Notes under the pieces: model-generated | What the model was told of the DNA's origin: nothing | The model's input: the letters and a program-made list of their open reading frames with translations, nothing else | Database searches by the model: none | Assembly (NCBI GenBank): GCA_945860265.1 | Contig: CAMAQF010000021.1 | Location: forward strand, 1 to 50,755 | Direction of reading: 5' to 3' | Source: Emticicia agri | Lineage (GTDB): Bacteria > Bacteroidota > Bacteroidia > Cytophagales > Spirosomataceae | Length of the DNA: 50,755 nt | Part shown: piece after piece, positions 1 through 9,489 of the stretch | How the letters are laid out: every line of letters begins with the position of its first letter | Numbering within the stretch: the stretch's first letter is position 1 | Made by a program: the position numbers and the translations under genes

Positions 1-1
1 T

Positions 2-1042
2 TTTTGTATAAGTTCGATTCTTAGTCTAAATCTTGCAAAAGCTCAAATCCTCAATTGTGATACTCCTACCTCGCCAGACTTTTTGAAAAGTATTAAATTG
101 GATTCTGTACGCTCAATTGCAGGGTATACGACTGCAAAAACCGTAAGAGTAGTTTTTCATATATTGAGAAACGATGATGGCAGCAATGCTGCCGCAACTG
201 AAGCCTATCTTGAAGCCGAATTGGTCAAAATCAGAAATGAGTATCAACCTTGGGATATTTGTTTTGCACTCATAGGTTTTGATTATATAAATAATACAAC
301 GCTAAATAGTGCAATGAATTCTAATACCTCAGCCCATACCGAAGCTTTATTTCCAAATGACTGGGCAAATGCCTTAAACATTTATTGTCACAAAGAATTA
401 AGAAATAATAACGGTACAGGACTCATTGGAACAGCTTATGCAATTCCGAGTACACATCTTTCCATTGATATTCCAGAAAATTTTAATGGTGTATTATCAC
501 ACGAAATTGGTCATTGTTTAGGCTTGTATCATACTTTTGAAACTGCATTCGGAAATGAGTTAGTTAGTGGTTCAAATTGTTCATCATCGGGTGATAAAAT
601 TTGTGATACACCAGCAGATCCAAATGGAACGTTTAATAACACAACATGTGTATTTACAGGCACAACAAGAGATGCTAATAATCAACTTTATACACCATTG
701 GTAAATAATTTAATGAGTTATTATTTTAATTGTATGACCAACTTTACTGCAGGACAAAGAACCAGAATCTATGATACGATTGCATCTAATTCGACTGTTT
801 CAAATATGACGATGCAAACAAATACAGTTAGTATTTTTAATAAAAGTTTTACTTCTGGGAATTTTTGGGGAACAGCCCGAAATAATCTATATGTTGGAAA
901 TATTGGGGGAGCGGGTAATGTAGTGGCAACTTCATCGGCCAATGTGTATTATACAAGTCAAACCATAAGTTTAAAACCAGGATTTAGAGCAGCTCCGACA
1001 AGTGGTAGAATAAGGGTGATTACTTATGGATGTCAATTTTAA
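2..1042 (+). CDS. M43-family secreted zinc metalloprotease (5' end outside window)
   Basis: Secreted pappalysin-like peptidase. The zinc motif HEIGHCLGLYH is encoded at 499-531. Downstream, NNLMSYYFNCM supplies the Met-turn typical of M43. The reading frame is open to the left edge and encodes a signal-peptide-like stretch ending in LNLAKAQ, so the true start lies before the window; the TTG at 83 is not a credible start. After the catalytic domain, the last 75 residues carry the ISLKPGFRA pattern with a final Cys, a tail seen in many Bacteroidota secreted proteins. The gene ends at a strong terminator. Its partners to the left cannot be seen. Confidence 0.88.
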   Translation, partial: FCISSILSLNLAKAQILNCDTPTSPDFLKSIKLDSVRSIAGYTTAKTVRVVFHILRNDDGSNAAATEAYLEAELVKIRNEYQPWDICFALIGFDYINNTTLNSAMNSNTSAHTEALFPNDWANALNIYCHKELRNNNGTGLIGTAYAIPSTHLSIDIPENFNGVLSHEIGHCLGLYHTFETAFGNELVSGSNCSSSGDKICDTPADPNGTFNNTTCVFTGTTRDANNQLYTPLVNNLMSYYFNCMTNFTAGQRTRIYDTIASNSTVSNMTMQTNTVSIFNKSFTSGNFWGTARNNLYVGNIGGAGNVVATSSANVYYTSQTISLKPGFRAAPTSGRIRVITYGCQF

Positions 1043-1060
1043 TCTTTCAAAAAAGTAAAA

Positions 1061-1094
1061 AAAACAGTTTAGGAACTCTAAACTGTTTTTTTTT
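1061..1094 (+). terminator. Rho-independent terminator of the M43 protease gene
   Basis: Perfect 12-bp arms (1061-1072 and 1078-1089) with a 5-nt loop, followed by T's to 1094 and preceded by an A-run, so it could work in both directions. It begins 18 nt after the stop codon. Confidence 0.9.
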
Positions 1095-1102
1095 ATAATT
1101 AT

Positions 1103-1174
1103 CTATCCTTCCATTTCAAGCATTTTAGCTTCCCACAAATCGTTTTTTTGCCTTAAAAAACGCACATCTGGTCA
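1103..1174 (-). pseudogene. Relic of an ABC-F ATPase 3' end
   Basis: Read on the minus strand, this stretch encodes 22 residues ending in LRQKNDLWEAKMLEMEG and then TAG, closed upstream by an in-frame TGA at 1172-1174. The intact ABC-F gene at 4936-6846 ends in LKQKNELWEAKMLEMEG. The last 35 nt are identical in both copies, while the more upstream codons differ (FLRQKND versus MDLKQKNE). The relic therefore looks like the end of a related but diverged ABC-F allele rather than a fresh copy of the neighbour. It is not a functional gene. Confidence 0.8.
1104..1138. repeat. Left copy of 35-bp direct repeat (ABC-F 3' end)
   Basis: Identical over 35 bp to 4937-4971 in the same orientation. The two copies bracket the tail-fibre-like and subtilase genes, about 3.8 kb. 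This geometry would allow loop-out by homologous recombination. Confidence 0.85.
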
Positions 1175-1313
1175 TTAAACCACTCAGTAAATTTTCTTAA
1201 AATTCAGCAATAATTGAGATACGAATTATGATTCTAAAAAAATTACTTTTATTTTTAGCAAATAATAATTCTTTTCATAAATCAAATATTTCTTTATGTT
1301 AACATAATATACC

Positions 1314-3008
1314 ATGAAAAAACTTATCCTTTCTTACATAACAATTGCTATTAGTGCAAATGTATATGCCCAAAGCACACTTATTACGCCAGGTAATCAA
1401 GAAAACAAAAATTCTGGACCAGACTTGATTTTAACAAGCATAGGTGTTCCAGAATTAAGGGGGCAGAGGTCTTCAGGAACATTGGCCGTTCCAACAGCGA
1501 CGACGAATGGCTCCAACCTTTTACAAATAAACGGTTTTGGGCATAATGGTACTGTCTTTAGTCTTAGTTCACGAATAAGTTTTCTTACTTCAGAAGATTG
1601 GTCTTCAACTGCAAAAGGAACTGATATTCTTTTCTCTTCTACTAAAAATGGAACAACATCTACCTCCGAAAAAATGAGAATAACTGGTGATGGATATGTG
1701 GGAATTGGTACCACCTCACCATTAACCAAGCTCAATGTTGCAGGTGGAAACTGGGATTTGGCTACAACCAACGGAGATTTTGCTATAGGAAATTCTACTT
1801 ACAAATTAAAATTTGGAGTAGCAACTAGTGGTGCAGGTGCAGGAGATGCTCGAATTTATACTACGGGCGGTACCAACCGAACAATTTTAGGAAGTAATGC
1901 CACTGATATTCTGGCTATAACACCAACAGGAGTTGGAGTTGGTACTATTACACCAACCACAGGTTTTCAGATTGAAGGAACTACTAGTAATCAAACAGAG
2001 TTAAACATTAATGCACCCAGTACTGCAATTCCACAATTATCGTTTACTAGAGCAGCTGGTACTTTAATTGCTCCAATCGCTACTTCAAGAGCTTCAAGTT
2101 TGGGTTTGATAAACTTTAATGGCTACAACGGCTCTTCATATGAAACCTCATCTTCAATTAGAAGCTTAACTACTGAAGCTTGGAGTGCTTCAGGTAGAGG
2201 TTCTTACCTAAGTTTTTACACCACAAATGCAGGTACAAATACATTCTCAGAGCGATTGAGAATTGATGATAGTGGCAATGTCGGTATTGGAACAACATCA
2301 CCCAGCCAAAAATTAAGTATTGCTGATGGAAGCATCGTACTTCAAACATTTACAACTGATAAGGTTTTAATTCAAAGTTCAGGAACTGCATCAGGAGGAA
2401 CTATCACAATGAGTGCCTCAAATGGCAACAATTCATTGTTTATTAGAGCTTCGGATGCAGTAAATAAAGCAGGTGAAATTATGTTTTATGACCCAACAAC
2501 CACTCTTAAAACAATGGAACTTGACGGGGACTTCGGCGGCACAGGCAAAAGCCGAATTATTGTTGACGAGCTTCAGATTACTGGTGGTTCAGATTTGGCC
2601 GAATATTTTAAGGTGGATGCTTCCATGAAAGTTGAGGCAGGAACTGTACTTTCTGTTATGTCAGATGGCAGTGCAAAACTTCAAATTGCAGAAAAAGCTT
2701 ATGATTCTAAAGTTGTAGGTGTTGTAAGCGGAGCTAATGGTGTTTCTCCTGGTTTGATGCTACAACAAAAGGGAGTTGAAACTGTCGATGGAGATTATCC
2801 AATTGCAATTACCGGTAGGGTTTATGTAAAAGCTGATGCAACCAAAAATCCAATTAAAGCAGGTGATTTACTTACTACTTCTGATATGAAAGGCTATGCA
2901 ATGAAAGTTAAAAGCTATAAAAAGGCTCAAGGAGCAATCATCGGCAAAGCCCTTACGGACTTATATGAAGGGACAGGTATGGTTTTAGTCTTATTAGGGG
3001 TAAAATAA
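1314..3008 (+). CDS. Tail-fibre-like repeat protein with C-terminal self-cleavage-like domain
   Basis: A 564-aa secreted surface protein with signal peptide (cleavage near VYAQ). Two similar modules of about 100 residues (about 40-140 and 235-335) each end in a GxVGIGTTSPxxKL motif, the hallmark of phage-tail-fibre-like proteins common in Bacteroidota. The last 140 residues start with GGSDLAEYFKV and include VVGVVSGANGV and AGDLLTTSDMKGYAMK. This resembles the G2/intramolecular-chaperone-type tail found on many such proteins. No enzymatic residues are recognised; adhesion or a structural role is a family-based guess. The gene lies 13 nt upstream of a subtilase gene, probably in one operon, and both sit inside the duplicated ABC-F ends. 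Confidence 0.8.
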   Translation: MKKLILSYITIAISANVYAQSTLITPGNQENKNSGPDLILTSIGVPELRGQRSSGTLAVPTATTNGSNLLQINGFGHNGTVFSLSSRISFLTSEDWSSTAKGTDILFSSTKNGTTSTSEKMRITGDGYVGIGTTSPLTKLNVAGGNWDLATTNGDFAIGNSTYKLKFGVATSGAGAGDARIYTTGGTNRTILGSNATDILAITPTGVGVGTITPTTGFQIEGTTSNQTELNINAPSTAIPQLSFTRAAGTLIAPIATSRASSLGLINFNGYNGSSYETSSSIRSLTTEAWSASGRGSYLSFYTTNAGTNTFSERLRIDDSGNVGIGTTSPSQKLSIADGSIVLQTFTTDKVLIQSSGTASGGTITMSASNGNNSLFIRASDAVNKAGEIMFYDPTTTLKTMELDGDFGGTGKSRIIVDELQITGGSDLAEYFKVDASMKVEAGTVLSVMSDGSAKLQIAEKAYDSKVVGVVSGANGVSPGLMLQQKGVETVDGDYPIAITGRVYVKADATKNPIKAGDLLTTSDMKGYAMKVKSYKKAQGAIIGKALTDLYEGTGMVLVLLGVK

Positions 3009-3021
3009 AATACAATAACTC

Positions 3022-4878
3022 ATGAAAAAGATACTAACACTCACATTTGGTTTAGCACTTTCGATGGCACATTCTCAAGATATAAAAAATGTCCAACTTG
3101 TTGAGAATGTACCCGAAAACGTCAGAATTGACGCAACATTATATAATATTGGAAAAATAGCAGCAACCAATAGAGCGGCCGCCGAAACTCAGATGACAGA
3201 TAATGGCCTTCGGATGCGTACTGGCTCTAATGGGGAGAAATTGATAAATGTCGAAATCGTCTATAAAAATGATTATACAGCCACTAAAATTGAAGGAGAA
3301 ATTGACAAAAACTACCTTGAAAGCCTCGGATTTAAAGTAGAAACTCTGTGGAAAAACCGAGCCAGTGTTTGGATAAATGCTAATGAAATTATGGCCTTGG
3401 GTTTAAAACTTGATAGTAAATATTTCATGTTTGCTGTAAGAAAAATTCTATTTGATAACGAAGGTCCCACCAATATGAACTCTGATAGTTATTCAGGAGT
3501 TGGTGGAAATGGCATAAGAGTAGCAATCATTGATGGCGGATTTGGCAGTCTTTCAGGTGCAGTATCGGGCGGGCATTGCCCAACACCCACTTATATGTGG
3601 AGAGCTGGCTCTGAAATAACTACGGTAGCCAGCATGAGTACAGGCGATGTAGTACATGGCACGGCTTGTGTTGAGACCGTTTTTGACCATGTGCCAAATT
3701 CAGATTTTGAGTTGTACAATGCAGGAAATGCTACTGAATTGGGTTCAGCCGTTAATCTTTGTCAATCACATGGTGTTAATGTTATTTCATTCTCAATATC
3801 ATACTTTAATACAGGCTGGGCTGATGATACGGGGGCGACTTGTATTGCCGCAAATGATGCTGCTAATAGTGGAATTCTATTCTTTACCTCATGTGGAAAT
3901 CGTGCTCAAACTCACTGGGAAGGCTCTTTTAGTGATTCAAACGCTAATAATTGGCATAATTGGAGTGGAACAGATGAAGGAAATACCCGTACAGCAGGTG
4001 CAGATGATAATATAGCAATATATCTTTCTTGGAATCCAGTTGCTAATTCTGACTATGATTTGTATATATACAGAGCATCTGATGATGCCTTATTAGCATC
4101 AAGTACAAACTCAGGCCTAAATTATGAAGCTGTAAGTTGGACAAACACAACTGGTGCAAGTGTATCTTTTTATATAGCGGTTCGAAAAATTGGTACATCT
4201 TCACCCACATTTGAAATTTTCAGTGCCGATAATGGAAGTACTTTTCAATATCAAGTTGCAAGTGGCTCAAATACTTCTCCTTCAAACTCAACCAATGATA
4301 ATGTTTTATCAGTTGGAGCTGTACCATATACAAGTTATAGCTCAGCTGCTGGCACCTCAGGAATTATTGCCAGTTATAGCAGTCAAGGCCCCACAAACAG
4401 TGGCAATTTAGCTCCTGCCATTAGTTCACCGACTAATACTACCACATTTGCATATGGAGGAAGTTTTGGAGGAACAAGTTGTGCAACACCTAACGCAGCA
4501 GGAATGGCAGCTGCTTTCTGGTCAGGAAATACTTATCTTGACGGAACTGGAGTGAGGCAAATTCTACTCAAAAAGGCTCAAATCTATAAAGATTGGGGAA
4601 CTGATGGAGATGACAATGTGTATGGTAAAGGAGGTCTGTTTTTATACGATTATGCCGCTAAAACAAGATATATGTATAGACAGGCAAATAACACAACAGG
4701 CCTAACATTCAGACCATTTTACACTTTTTCACAAGCTCAAACAAATACTCCAACTAATGGTACAGTGGTCATTTTAGGAGGCACTTATAGTGAAAATCTT
4801 GTTTTAGGCACAAGTGGTGGTTTGAGCAAAAAAATCACTTACAAAGCATTAAAACAAACAGTTTATGCTGGTCTGTAA
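3022..4878 (+). CDS. Secreted subtilisin-family (S8) serine protease
   Basis: A 618-aa protein with N-terminal signal peptide (cleavage near AHSQ) and a prodomain of about 150 residues. The full catalytic triad is present: Asp171 in AIIDGGFG, His212 in VHGTACVE, and Ser486 in GGTSCATP. About 140 residues between His and Ser (roughly 300-410) form an inserted beta-rich PPC-like segment (DYDLYIYRASDD). The C-terminus (GTVVILGGTYSEN, then KITYKALKQTVYAGL) looks like the pectate-lyase-like cap found on other Bacteroidota proteins; no clear T9SS sorting domain is visible. It follows the tail-fibre-like gene by 13 nt. Processing of that surface protein is possible but unproven. Confidence 0.87.
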   Translation: MKKILTLTFGLALSMAHSQDIKNVQLVENVPENVRIDATLYNIGKIAATNRAAAETQMTDNGLRMRTGSNGEKLINVEIVYKNDYTATKIEGEIDKNYLESLGFKVETLWKNRASVWINANEIMALGLKLDSKYFMFAVRKILFDNEGPTNMNSDSYSGVGGNGIRVAIIDGGFGSLSGAVSGGHCPTPTYMWRAGSEITTVASMSTGDVVHGTACVETVFDHVPNSDFELYNAGNATELGSAVNLCQSHGVNVISFSISYFNTGWADDTGATCIAANDAANSGILFFTSCGNRAQTHWEGSFSDSNANNWHNWSGTDEGNTRTAGADDNIAIYLSWNPVANSDYDLYIYRASDDALLASSTNSGLNYEAVSWTNTTGASVSFYIAVRKIGTSSPTFEIFSADNGSTFQYQVASGSNTSPSNSTNDNVLSVGAVPYTSYSSAAGTSGIIASYSSQGPTNSGNLAPAISSPTNTTTFAYGGSFGGTSCATPNAAGMAAAFWSGNTYLDGTGVRQILLKKAQIYKDWGTDGDDNVYGKGGLFLYDYAAKTRYMYRQANNTTGLTFRPFYTFSQAQTNTPTNGTVVILGGTYSENLVLGTSGGLSKKITYKALKQTVYAGL

Positions 4879-4922
4879 AAACAAATGGCTGTTTGAACAA
4901 ATGCTCAAACAGCCATTTGTTT
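4879..4922. terminator. Bidirectional terminator between subtilase and ABC-F genes
   Basis: Perfect 18-bp arms (4879-4896 and 4905-4922) around an 8-nt loop, located between two convergent genes: the subtilase stop at 4878 and the ABC-F stop at 4936. Confidence 0.9.
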
Positions 4923-4935
4923 AATAAAAGCTATC

Positions 4936-6846
4936 TTATCCTTCCATTTCAAGCATTTTAGCTTCCCACAATTCATTCTTCTGTTTTAAATCCATTTTTA
5001 CGAGTTCGTAGTCGCTGTTTGTTCGCTGTAAAGAATGATTATCAGTAAAAACTGCTGGGTCGGCGAGTTTTCCTTCTAAGAGTGCCATTTGTCGCTCCAA
5101 TTCAGTGATTTTTGCTTCGATTTCGGCCACCTCACGCTCCAATTTTTTAATTGTATTGGCATTCGCAATTGGCTTGTTTGAAACTGTATCCACCTTCTTT
5201 ACAGGCTGCGAAACGTTTGCTGATGACTGCGAGTTACTTGTCGTTGATGGCTTATTTACTTCATACCACTCTTCAAACTCATCATAAGTACCTGGGTATT
5301 CTTTAATTTCATAATCTTCAATGTACCAAATTTTATTAGCAACTTGACTCACAAAGTGGCGGTCGTGAGATACTACTACATAGGTGCCTTCATACTGGTC
5401 AAGGGCTTGAATCAAGATATTGACCGATTGCATATCCAAGTGATTGGTAGGCTCATCGAGCAACAAAAAATTGGCTTCCGAAATCAATACTTTTGCTAAA
5501 GCAACACGAGATTTTTCTCCTCCAGAAAGTACTTTTATTTTCTTGAAAACATCCTCACCGTTAAACAAAAAGCAACCCAAAACCGAACGCAATTCAGTGT
5601 CTGATTTTCCTCCATCGGCGTATTTAAGTTCTTCCAAAAGCGTTTCTTCCAAGTGCAAAGATTCCATTTGATGCTGTGCAAAAAAAGAGAAATTTACATT
5701 GTGCCCCAATTTTCGCTCGCCATCTACATTTTCGTCACCCGCGATGATTCTTAGTAAAGTTGATTTTCCTTTACCATTTGCACCAATTAAAGCGATTTTG
5801 TCACCTCTTTCGATAATTGCAGTGCTATTATTTAAGATAACTTTCTCGCCATAGGCTTTATTGACATTCTCTAAAGAAAATACATTTCGGCCAGGATTTA
5901 CACCAAATTTAAACTTGAAATGTACGCGTGCTGAAGCATCAATTACATCATCAATCATATCCATTCTATTGAGAGCCTTCACTCTCGATTGAACTTGTCG
6001 AGCCTTGGTCGCTTTTGCTTTGAATCGCTCTATAAAACGCTCCGTTTGACGAATCTGTGATTGCTGATTTTCGTAAGCTCCTTTCTGAATTTCGCTACGA
6101 AGTGCTTTTTCTTCTACATAAAATGAGTAATTTCCTGCATAATGAACCAATTTTGCTCCAGTAACTTCAACAGTAGTATTACAAACATTATCTAAAAACT
6201 CTCTATCGTGAGAAACCACAACTACCGAGTTTTCGTAGTTCAGAATATACTTTTCAACCCACTGAATAGAAGGTAAATCCAAGTGGTTGGTAGGCTCATC
6301 GAGTAATAAAAGTGCAGGTTTTTGTAAAAGTAGCTTGGCCAACATTACACGCATTCGCCAACCTCCCGAAAATTCTTTTAGTGGTTTTGCTAATTCTTCA
6401 GTTTTAAAACCCAAACCTTCCAAAATCTCCTCGGCTTTGGATTGTATCGTATAACCACCCAAATGGTCGAATTCTTCTTGCAAAAGCCCCAATCTATCAA
6501 CCAATTCATCTTTATAATTGACCTCCATTTCATGCAAAACCTTGTCGATTTCGAGCTGTAAATAGTTTTCACGCTCGAATGCCTGCATTGCCACTTGCAA
6601 AATGGAGTCTTGAGTTTGGTACGACAATAAATCTTGATTCAAGAATCCGATTGAACAGTCACCCGCCTTCGAGATACTTCCCGCATCGGCTTGGTATTCC
6701 CCAACTATAAGACGCAAAAGCGTCGATTTTCCCATTCCGTTTAAACCGATTAAACCAATTTTGTCTTTTGGTTTTATTTGCAAATTTGCTCCGTCGAATA
6801 TCGGTCTTCCACCAAAATAAAACGATAAATTACTGATTGTAAGCAC
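4936..6846 (-). CDS. ABC-F family ATPase (ribosome-associated type)
   Basis: A 636-aa protein with two ABC domains and no membrane segments. Domain 1 has Walker A GLNGMGKST (34-42), signature FSGGWRMRV and Walker B LLLLDEPTNHLD. Domain 2 has GANGKGKST, LSGGEKSRV and FLLLDEPTNHLD. A linker rich in Arg/Lys separates them and a Glu/Lys-rich coiled coil closes the protein, the ABC-F layout of Uup/YheS/EttA-type translation factors. The subtype (housekeeping translation factor versus antibiotic protection) cannot be decided from sequence alone. The 3' end is duplicated at 1103-1174. Confidence 0.93.
   Translation of the reverse strand: MLTISNLSFYFGGRPIFDGANLQIKPKDKIGLIGLNGMGKSTLLRLIVGEYQADAGSISKAGDCSIGFLNQDLLSYQTQDSILQVAMQAFERENYLQLEIDKVLHEMEVNYKDELVDRLGLLQEEFDHLGGYTIQSKAEEILEGLGFKTEELAKPLKEFSGGWRMRVMLAKLLLQKPALLLLDEPTNHLDLPSIQWVEKYILNYENSVVVVSHDREFLDNVCNTTVEVTGAKLVHYAGNYSFYVEEKALRSEIQKGAYENQQSQIRQTERFIERFKAKATKARQVQSRVKALNRMDMIDDVIDASARVHFKFKFGVNPGRNVFSLENVNKAYGEKVILNNSTAIIERGDKIALIGANGKGKSTLLRIIAGDENVDGERKLGHNVNFSFFAQHQMESLHLEETLLEELKYADGGKSDTELRSVLGCFLFNGEDVFKKIKVLSGGEKSRVALAKVLISEANFLLLDEPTNHLDMQSVNILIQALDQYEGTYVVVSHDRHFVSQVANKIWYIEDYEIKEYPGTYDEFEEWYEVNKPSTTSNSQSSANVSQPVKKVDTVSNKPIANANTIKKLEREVAEIEAKITELERQMALLEGKLADPAVFTDNHSLQRTNSDYELVKMDLKQKNELWEAKMLEMEG
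4937..4971. repeat. Right copy of 35-bp direct repeat
   Basis: Lies within the 3' end of the intact ABC-F gene and is identical to 1104-1138. Confidence 0.85.
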
Positions 6847-6977
6847 TTTGTATTATTAAATGTTAATTATAAATTTGAATTTAGCATGATTTTTTAAATT
6901 ATGCTTACTTTATCTTGAAGTACGATTTTAAATAGAAACTGTTTATCGTAGCGATTTCGGATAAATTACACTATTCT

Positions 6978-7859
6978 CTAATCAATAAACCTCTTCAAAA
7001 TCGGTTCATAGCTATCAACTCTCCTATCTCGTAGAAATGGCCAAGTTGTGCGGTATTTTTCAGTTAAATCCAAGTCAATTTCCTGCACATGAGTTTCTTC
7101 TTTGTCATGAGAAGCCAAATAAAGCAAACTTCCGAAAGGATTTGCAACGAAACTTCCGCCCCAAAACTGTTGGTCTGCTTCACGTCCTACCCTGTTTACC
7201 GAAACCACGTGCAAGCCATTTGCCACTGCGTGACTACGTTGAATTGTCTGCCAAGCGTTGTATTGCTCGGCATTCATAGTCATATCTAGCTCGTTGGAAT
7301 CCCAACCAATGGCAGTTGGATAAAACAAAATCTCTGCACCCATCAGAGCAGTAATTCTTGCCGCCTCTGGATACCATTGATCCCAACAGATAAGTACTCC
7401 GAGTTTTCCGTATTTTGTTTCAAAAACTTTATATCCTATATCATCAGCCGAAGCATCGCCTGGAGTAAAATAAAATTTTTCGTAATAACCTGGGTCGTCA
7501 GGAATGTGCATTTTGCGGTATTTTCCCAAATATTTTCCGTCCGAGTCCATTACGGCGGTTGTATTATGGTAAAGTCCAGCGACACGCTTTTCAAATAATG
7601 AAGCAATGATAACGACATTACATTCTTTGGCAACGGTTGATAATAAATCAGTCGTTGGGCCGGGCATAGCTTCTGCTAAATTGAAATTAGCGTGATCTTC
7701 TACATCACAAAAATAAAGCGATGTAAACAACTCTTGTAAACAAACTATATTTGCTCCTTGGGCAGCAGCATCTTTGATTCCTTTGATTGCTTTTTGGGTA
7801 TTTTCAACAACATCAGCCGAGCATGACATCTGCACTAAACCGATTTTTACTTTAGGCAT
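6978..7859 (-). CDS. aguB: N-carbamoylputrescine amidase
   Basis: A 293-aa carbon-nitrogen hydrolase (nitrilase superfamily). The Glu-Lys-Cys triad is visible: CLQELF (Glu), YRKMHIPDDPGYYEKFYF (Lys) and VLICWDQWYPEAAR (Cys). The last motif and the overall length match AguB, which hydrolyses N-carbamoylputrescine to putrescine, CO2 and ammonia, the last step of the agmatine route to polyamines. Its usual partner agmatine deiminase (aguA) is not in the window. The upstream gene is ABC-F on the same strand, 131 nt away and probably a separate unit. A -7 box lies just upstream of the start. Confidence 0.9.
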   Translation of the reverse strand: MPKVKIGLVQMSCSADVVENTQKAIKGIKDAAAQGANIVCLQELFTSLYFCDVEDHANFNLAEAMPGPTTDLLSTVAKECNVVIIASLFEKRVAGLYHNTTAVMDSDGKYLGKYRKMHIPDDPGYYEKFYFTPGDASADDIGYKVFETKYGKLGVLICWDQWYPEAARITALMGAEILFYPTAIGWDSNELDMTMNAEQYNAWQTIQRSHAVANGLHVVSVNRVGREADQQFWGGSFVANPFGSLLYLASHDKEETHVQEIDLDLTEKYRTTWPFLRDRRVDSYEPILKRFID

Positions 7860-7876
7860 AATTCTCTATTTTTTCG

Positions 7877-7884
7877 CAAAGATA
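7877..7884 (-). promoter_or_regulatory. Bacteroidota -7 box upstream of aguB
   Basis: TATCTTTG on the minus strand, a full match to TAnnTTTG, 18 nt before the aguB ATG, implying a very short leader. A clear -33 TTTG is not seen. Confidence 0.55.
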
Positions 7885-7892
7885 CTTTCTTT

Positions 7893-7927
7893 AATTAAGA
7901 ATTGAGAATTAAGAATGTAGAATTGAG
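7893..7927. repeat. Short AAGAATTGAG-type intergenic repeat
   Basis: Tandem imperfect units (TTAAGAATTGAGAATTAAGA and the GAATGTAGAATTGAG that follows) between aguB and the helicase gene. A related inverted copy (AATTCTTAATACTTAATT) lies at about 8084-8101. Similar text recurs at about 14557-14568 before mnmA. These look like dispersed non-coding repeats. Confidence 0.45.
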
Positions 7928-7972
7928 TATTTTTCTAAAAAAAGCATTTTAGGGATAAGCCTAAAAAATAGC

Positions 7973-7980
7973 TATCTTTG
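7973..7980 (+). promoter_or_regulatory. -7 box upstream of the DEAD-box helicase gene
   Basis: TATCTTTG, a full TAnnTTTG match, 135 nt before the helicase ATG. This gives a leader of about 125 nt. Long AT-rich leaders are common for cold-inducible RNA helicase genes, but cold control is only a guess here. Confidence 0.5.
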
Positions 7981-8115
7981 TAAATTATTTCATTTTTTTA
8001 CAGAATAAATAAGGATTTAGATTGATTTGATAGTTTAAACGTGAACTGTCATTCTTGATTGCTTCGGCGAACTTTTCTAAATTCTTAATACTTAATTGTG
8101 CTTTAGCACCAATCT

Positions 8116-9447
8116 ATGTCATTTGAATCATTAAATTTAATTGAGCCAATCAAGCTCGCACTTGCTGCCGAAGGTTACACCACTCCAACACCCATCCAAC
8201 AACAAGCAATACCAATAGTTTTAGAAGGAAAAGATTTATTGGGCGTAGCCCAAACTGGCACTGGAAAAACAGCCGCTTTTTCTATTCCAATCATACAGAA
8301 ACTTTATCAGAATAGAGATTTAAACCGTAAAGGTCGTAGAAAAATAAAGGCACTAATCGTAACTCCAACTCGTGAACTCGCCATTCAAATTAATGAAAGT
8401 ATTGCTGCTTACGGAGCATATACCGACCTCCGTCACACTGTAATTTTTGGTGGTGTAAAACAAGGGCGTCAAACTGATGAATTGCACAATGGCGTTGATA
8501 TTTTAGTAGCAACTCCGGGTCGCTTACTTGACTTAATCACGCAAGGCTTTATTACATTAAACGCCATAGAAATTTTTGTTTTGGATGAAGCCGACCGTAT
8601 GCTCGATATGGGATTTGTGCATGATGTGAAGCGTTTGATTACGCTTTTGCCAAATCAACGCCAATCGTTGTTTTTCTCGGCTACAATGCCCGACGAAATT
8701 GTAAAATTGGCTTCGACAATTTTACATAATCCATCCTCAGTGAGTGTAACCCCTGTTTCTTCAACAGCTGATACAATTAACCAATTTTTGTATTATGTTG
8801 ATAAAAAAGACAAGAATGCTTTACTTTTAGATATTCTGAAAGACCAAAAAATCGAAACAGCATTGGTTTTTACACGTACAAAACATGGTGCTGATAAGGT
8901 TGTTAAAGTCCTTTTGGCAAAAGGAATTAAAGCCGAAGCTATACACGGAAACAAGGCTCAAAATGCTCGGCAACGTGCTTTGACTAACTTTAAATCTAAA
9001 GAAACCAGAGTTTTGGTAGCGACAGATATTGCTGCTCGTGGCATTGATGTTGATGATTTGGCTCATGTAATCAACTTCGAAATGCCAAATATTCCTGAAA
9101 CTTATGTTCACCGAATCGGACGAACAGGTCGTGCAGGAGCAAACGGTACTGCATTATCGTTTTGTGAAGATGAAGAATTGACTTATTTGAAAGATATTCA
9201 ACGCTTAATTGGCAAGAAAATACCTGTCATCAACGAACATCCTTATGCTATCCAACCTGACTATAGTGTTGGGCCTCCAGTAGTACAAAAGCCACAAGGT
9301 CGTGGAGGTGCAAGACCGAATAATTCTTCGCAAAGACCAAACACAAATACCAGAACGGCACCAAAACCTAATGGCGGAGTAGATGCTGTACACAGCACTA
9401 GCAAACCAAAAAAGAAATGGTTCGGAAATAATGGAGGAAAAGCATAA
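8116..9447 (+). CDS. DEAD-box RNA helicase (RhlE-like)
   Basis: A 443-aa helicase with all core motifs in order: Q-motif region [11 protein letters not shown], motif I AQTGTGKT (45-52), [17 protein letters not shown] in [12 protein letters not shown] in [17 protein letters not shown], and [11 protein letters not shown] basic, Asn/Pro/Arg-rich tail of about 70 residues ([20 protein letters not shown]) follows and probably binds RNA. The length and tail fit the RhlE group, which acts in ribosome assembly and mRNA turnover. It is followed 42 nt later by a lipoprotein gene. Confidence 0.93.
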   Translation: MSFESLNLIEPIKLALAAEGYTTPTPIQQQAIPIVLEGKDLLGVAQTGTGKTAAFSIPIIQKLYQNRDLNRKGRRKIKALIVTPTRELAIQINESIAAYGAYTDLRHTVIFGGVKQGRQTDELHNGVDILVATPGRLLDLITQGFITLNAIEIFVLDEADRMLDMGFVHDVKRLITLLPNQRQSLFFSATMPDEIVKLASTILHNPSSVSVTPVSSTADTINQFLYYVDKKDKNALLLDILKDQKIETALVFTRTKHGADKVVKVLLAKGIKAEAIHGNKAQNARQRALTNFKSKETRVLVATDIAARGIDVDDLAHVINFEMPNIPETYVHRIGRTGRAGANGTALSFCEDEELTYLKDIQRLIGKKIPVINEHPYAIQPDYSVGPPVVQKPQGRGGARPNNSSQRPNTNTRTAPKPNGGVDAVHSTSKPKKKWFGNNGGKA

Positions 9448-9489
9448 TTTTTTTACATTTACGAGCGTAAACTTTATCTTTACAGTCGT

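Noticed and set aside
83-1042. TTG start at 83 for the M43 protease
   Set aside because: The frame is open to the left edge and encodes the end of a signal peptide upstream, so the gene is truncated by the window rather than starting at 83.
1397-1771. Minus-strand frame of 124 codons inside the tail-fibre-like gene
   Set aside because: It is fully covered by a well-supported plus-strand gene with signal peptide and family motifs, and it has no recognisable features.
7893-8101. CRISPR-like array between aguB and the helicase gene
   Set aside because: Units are short, imperfect and not regularly spaced, and no cas genes are present; they are simple dispersed repeats.
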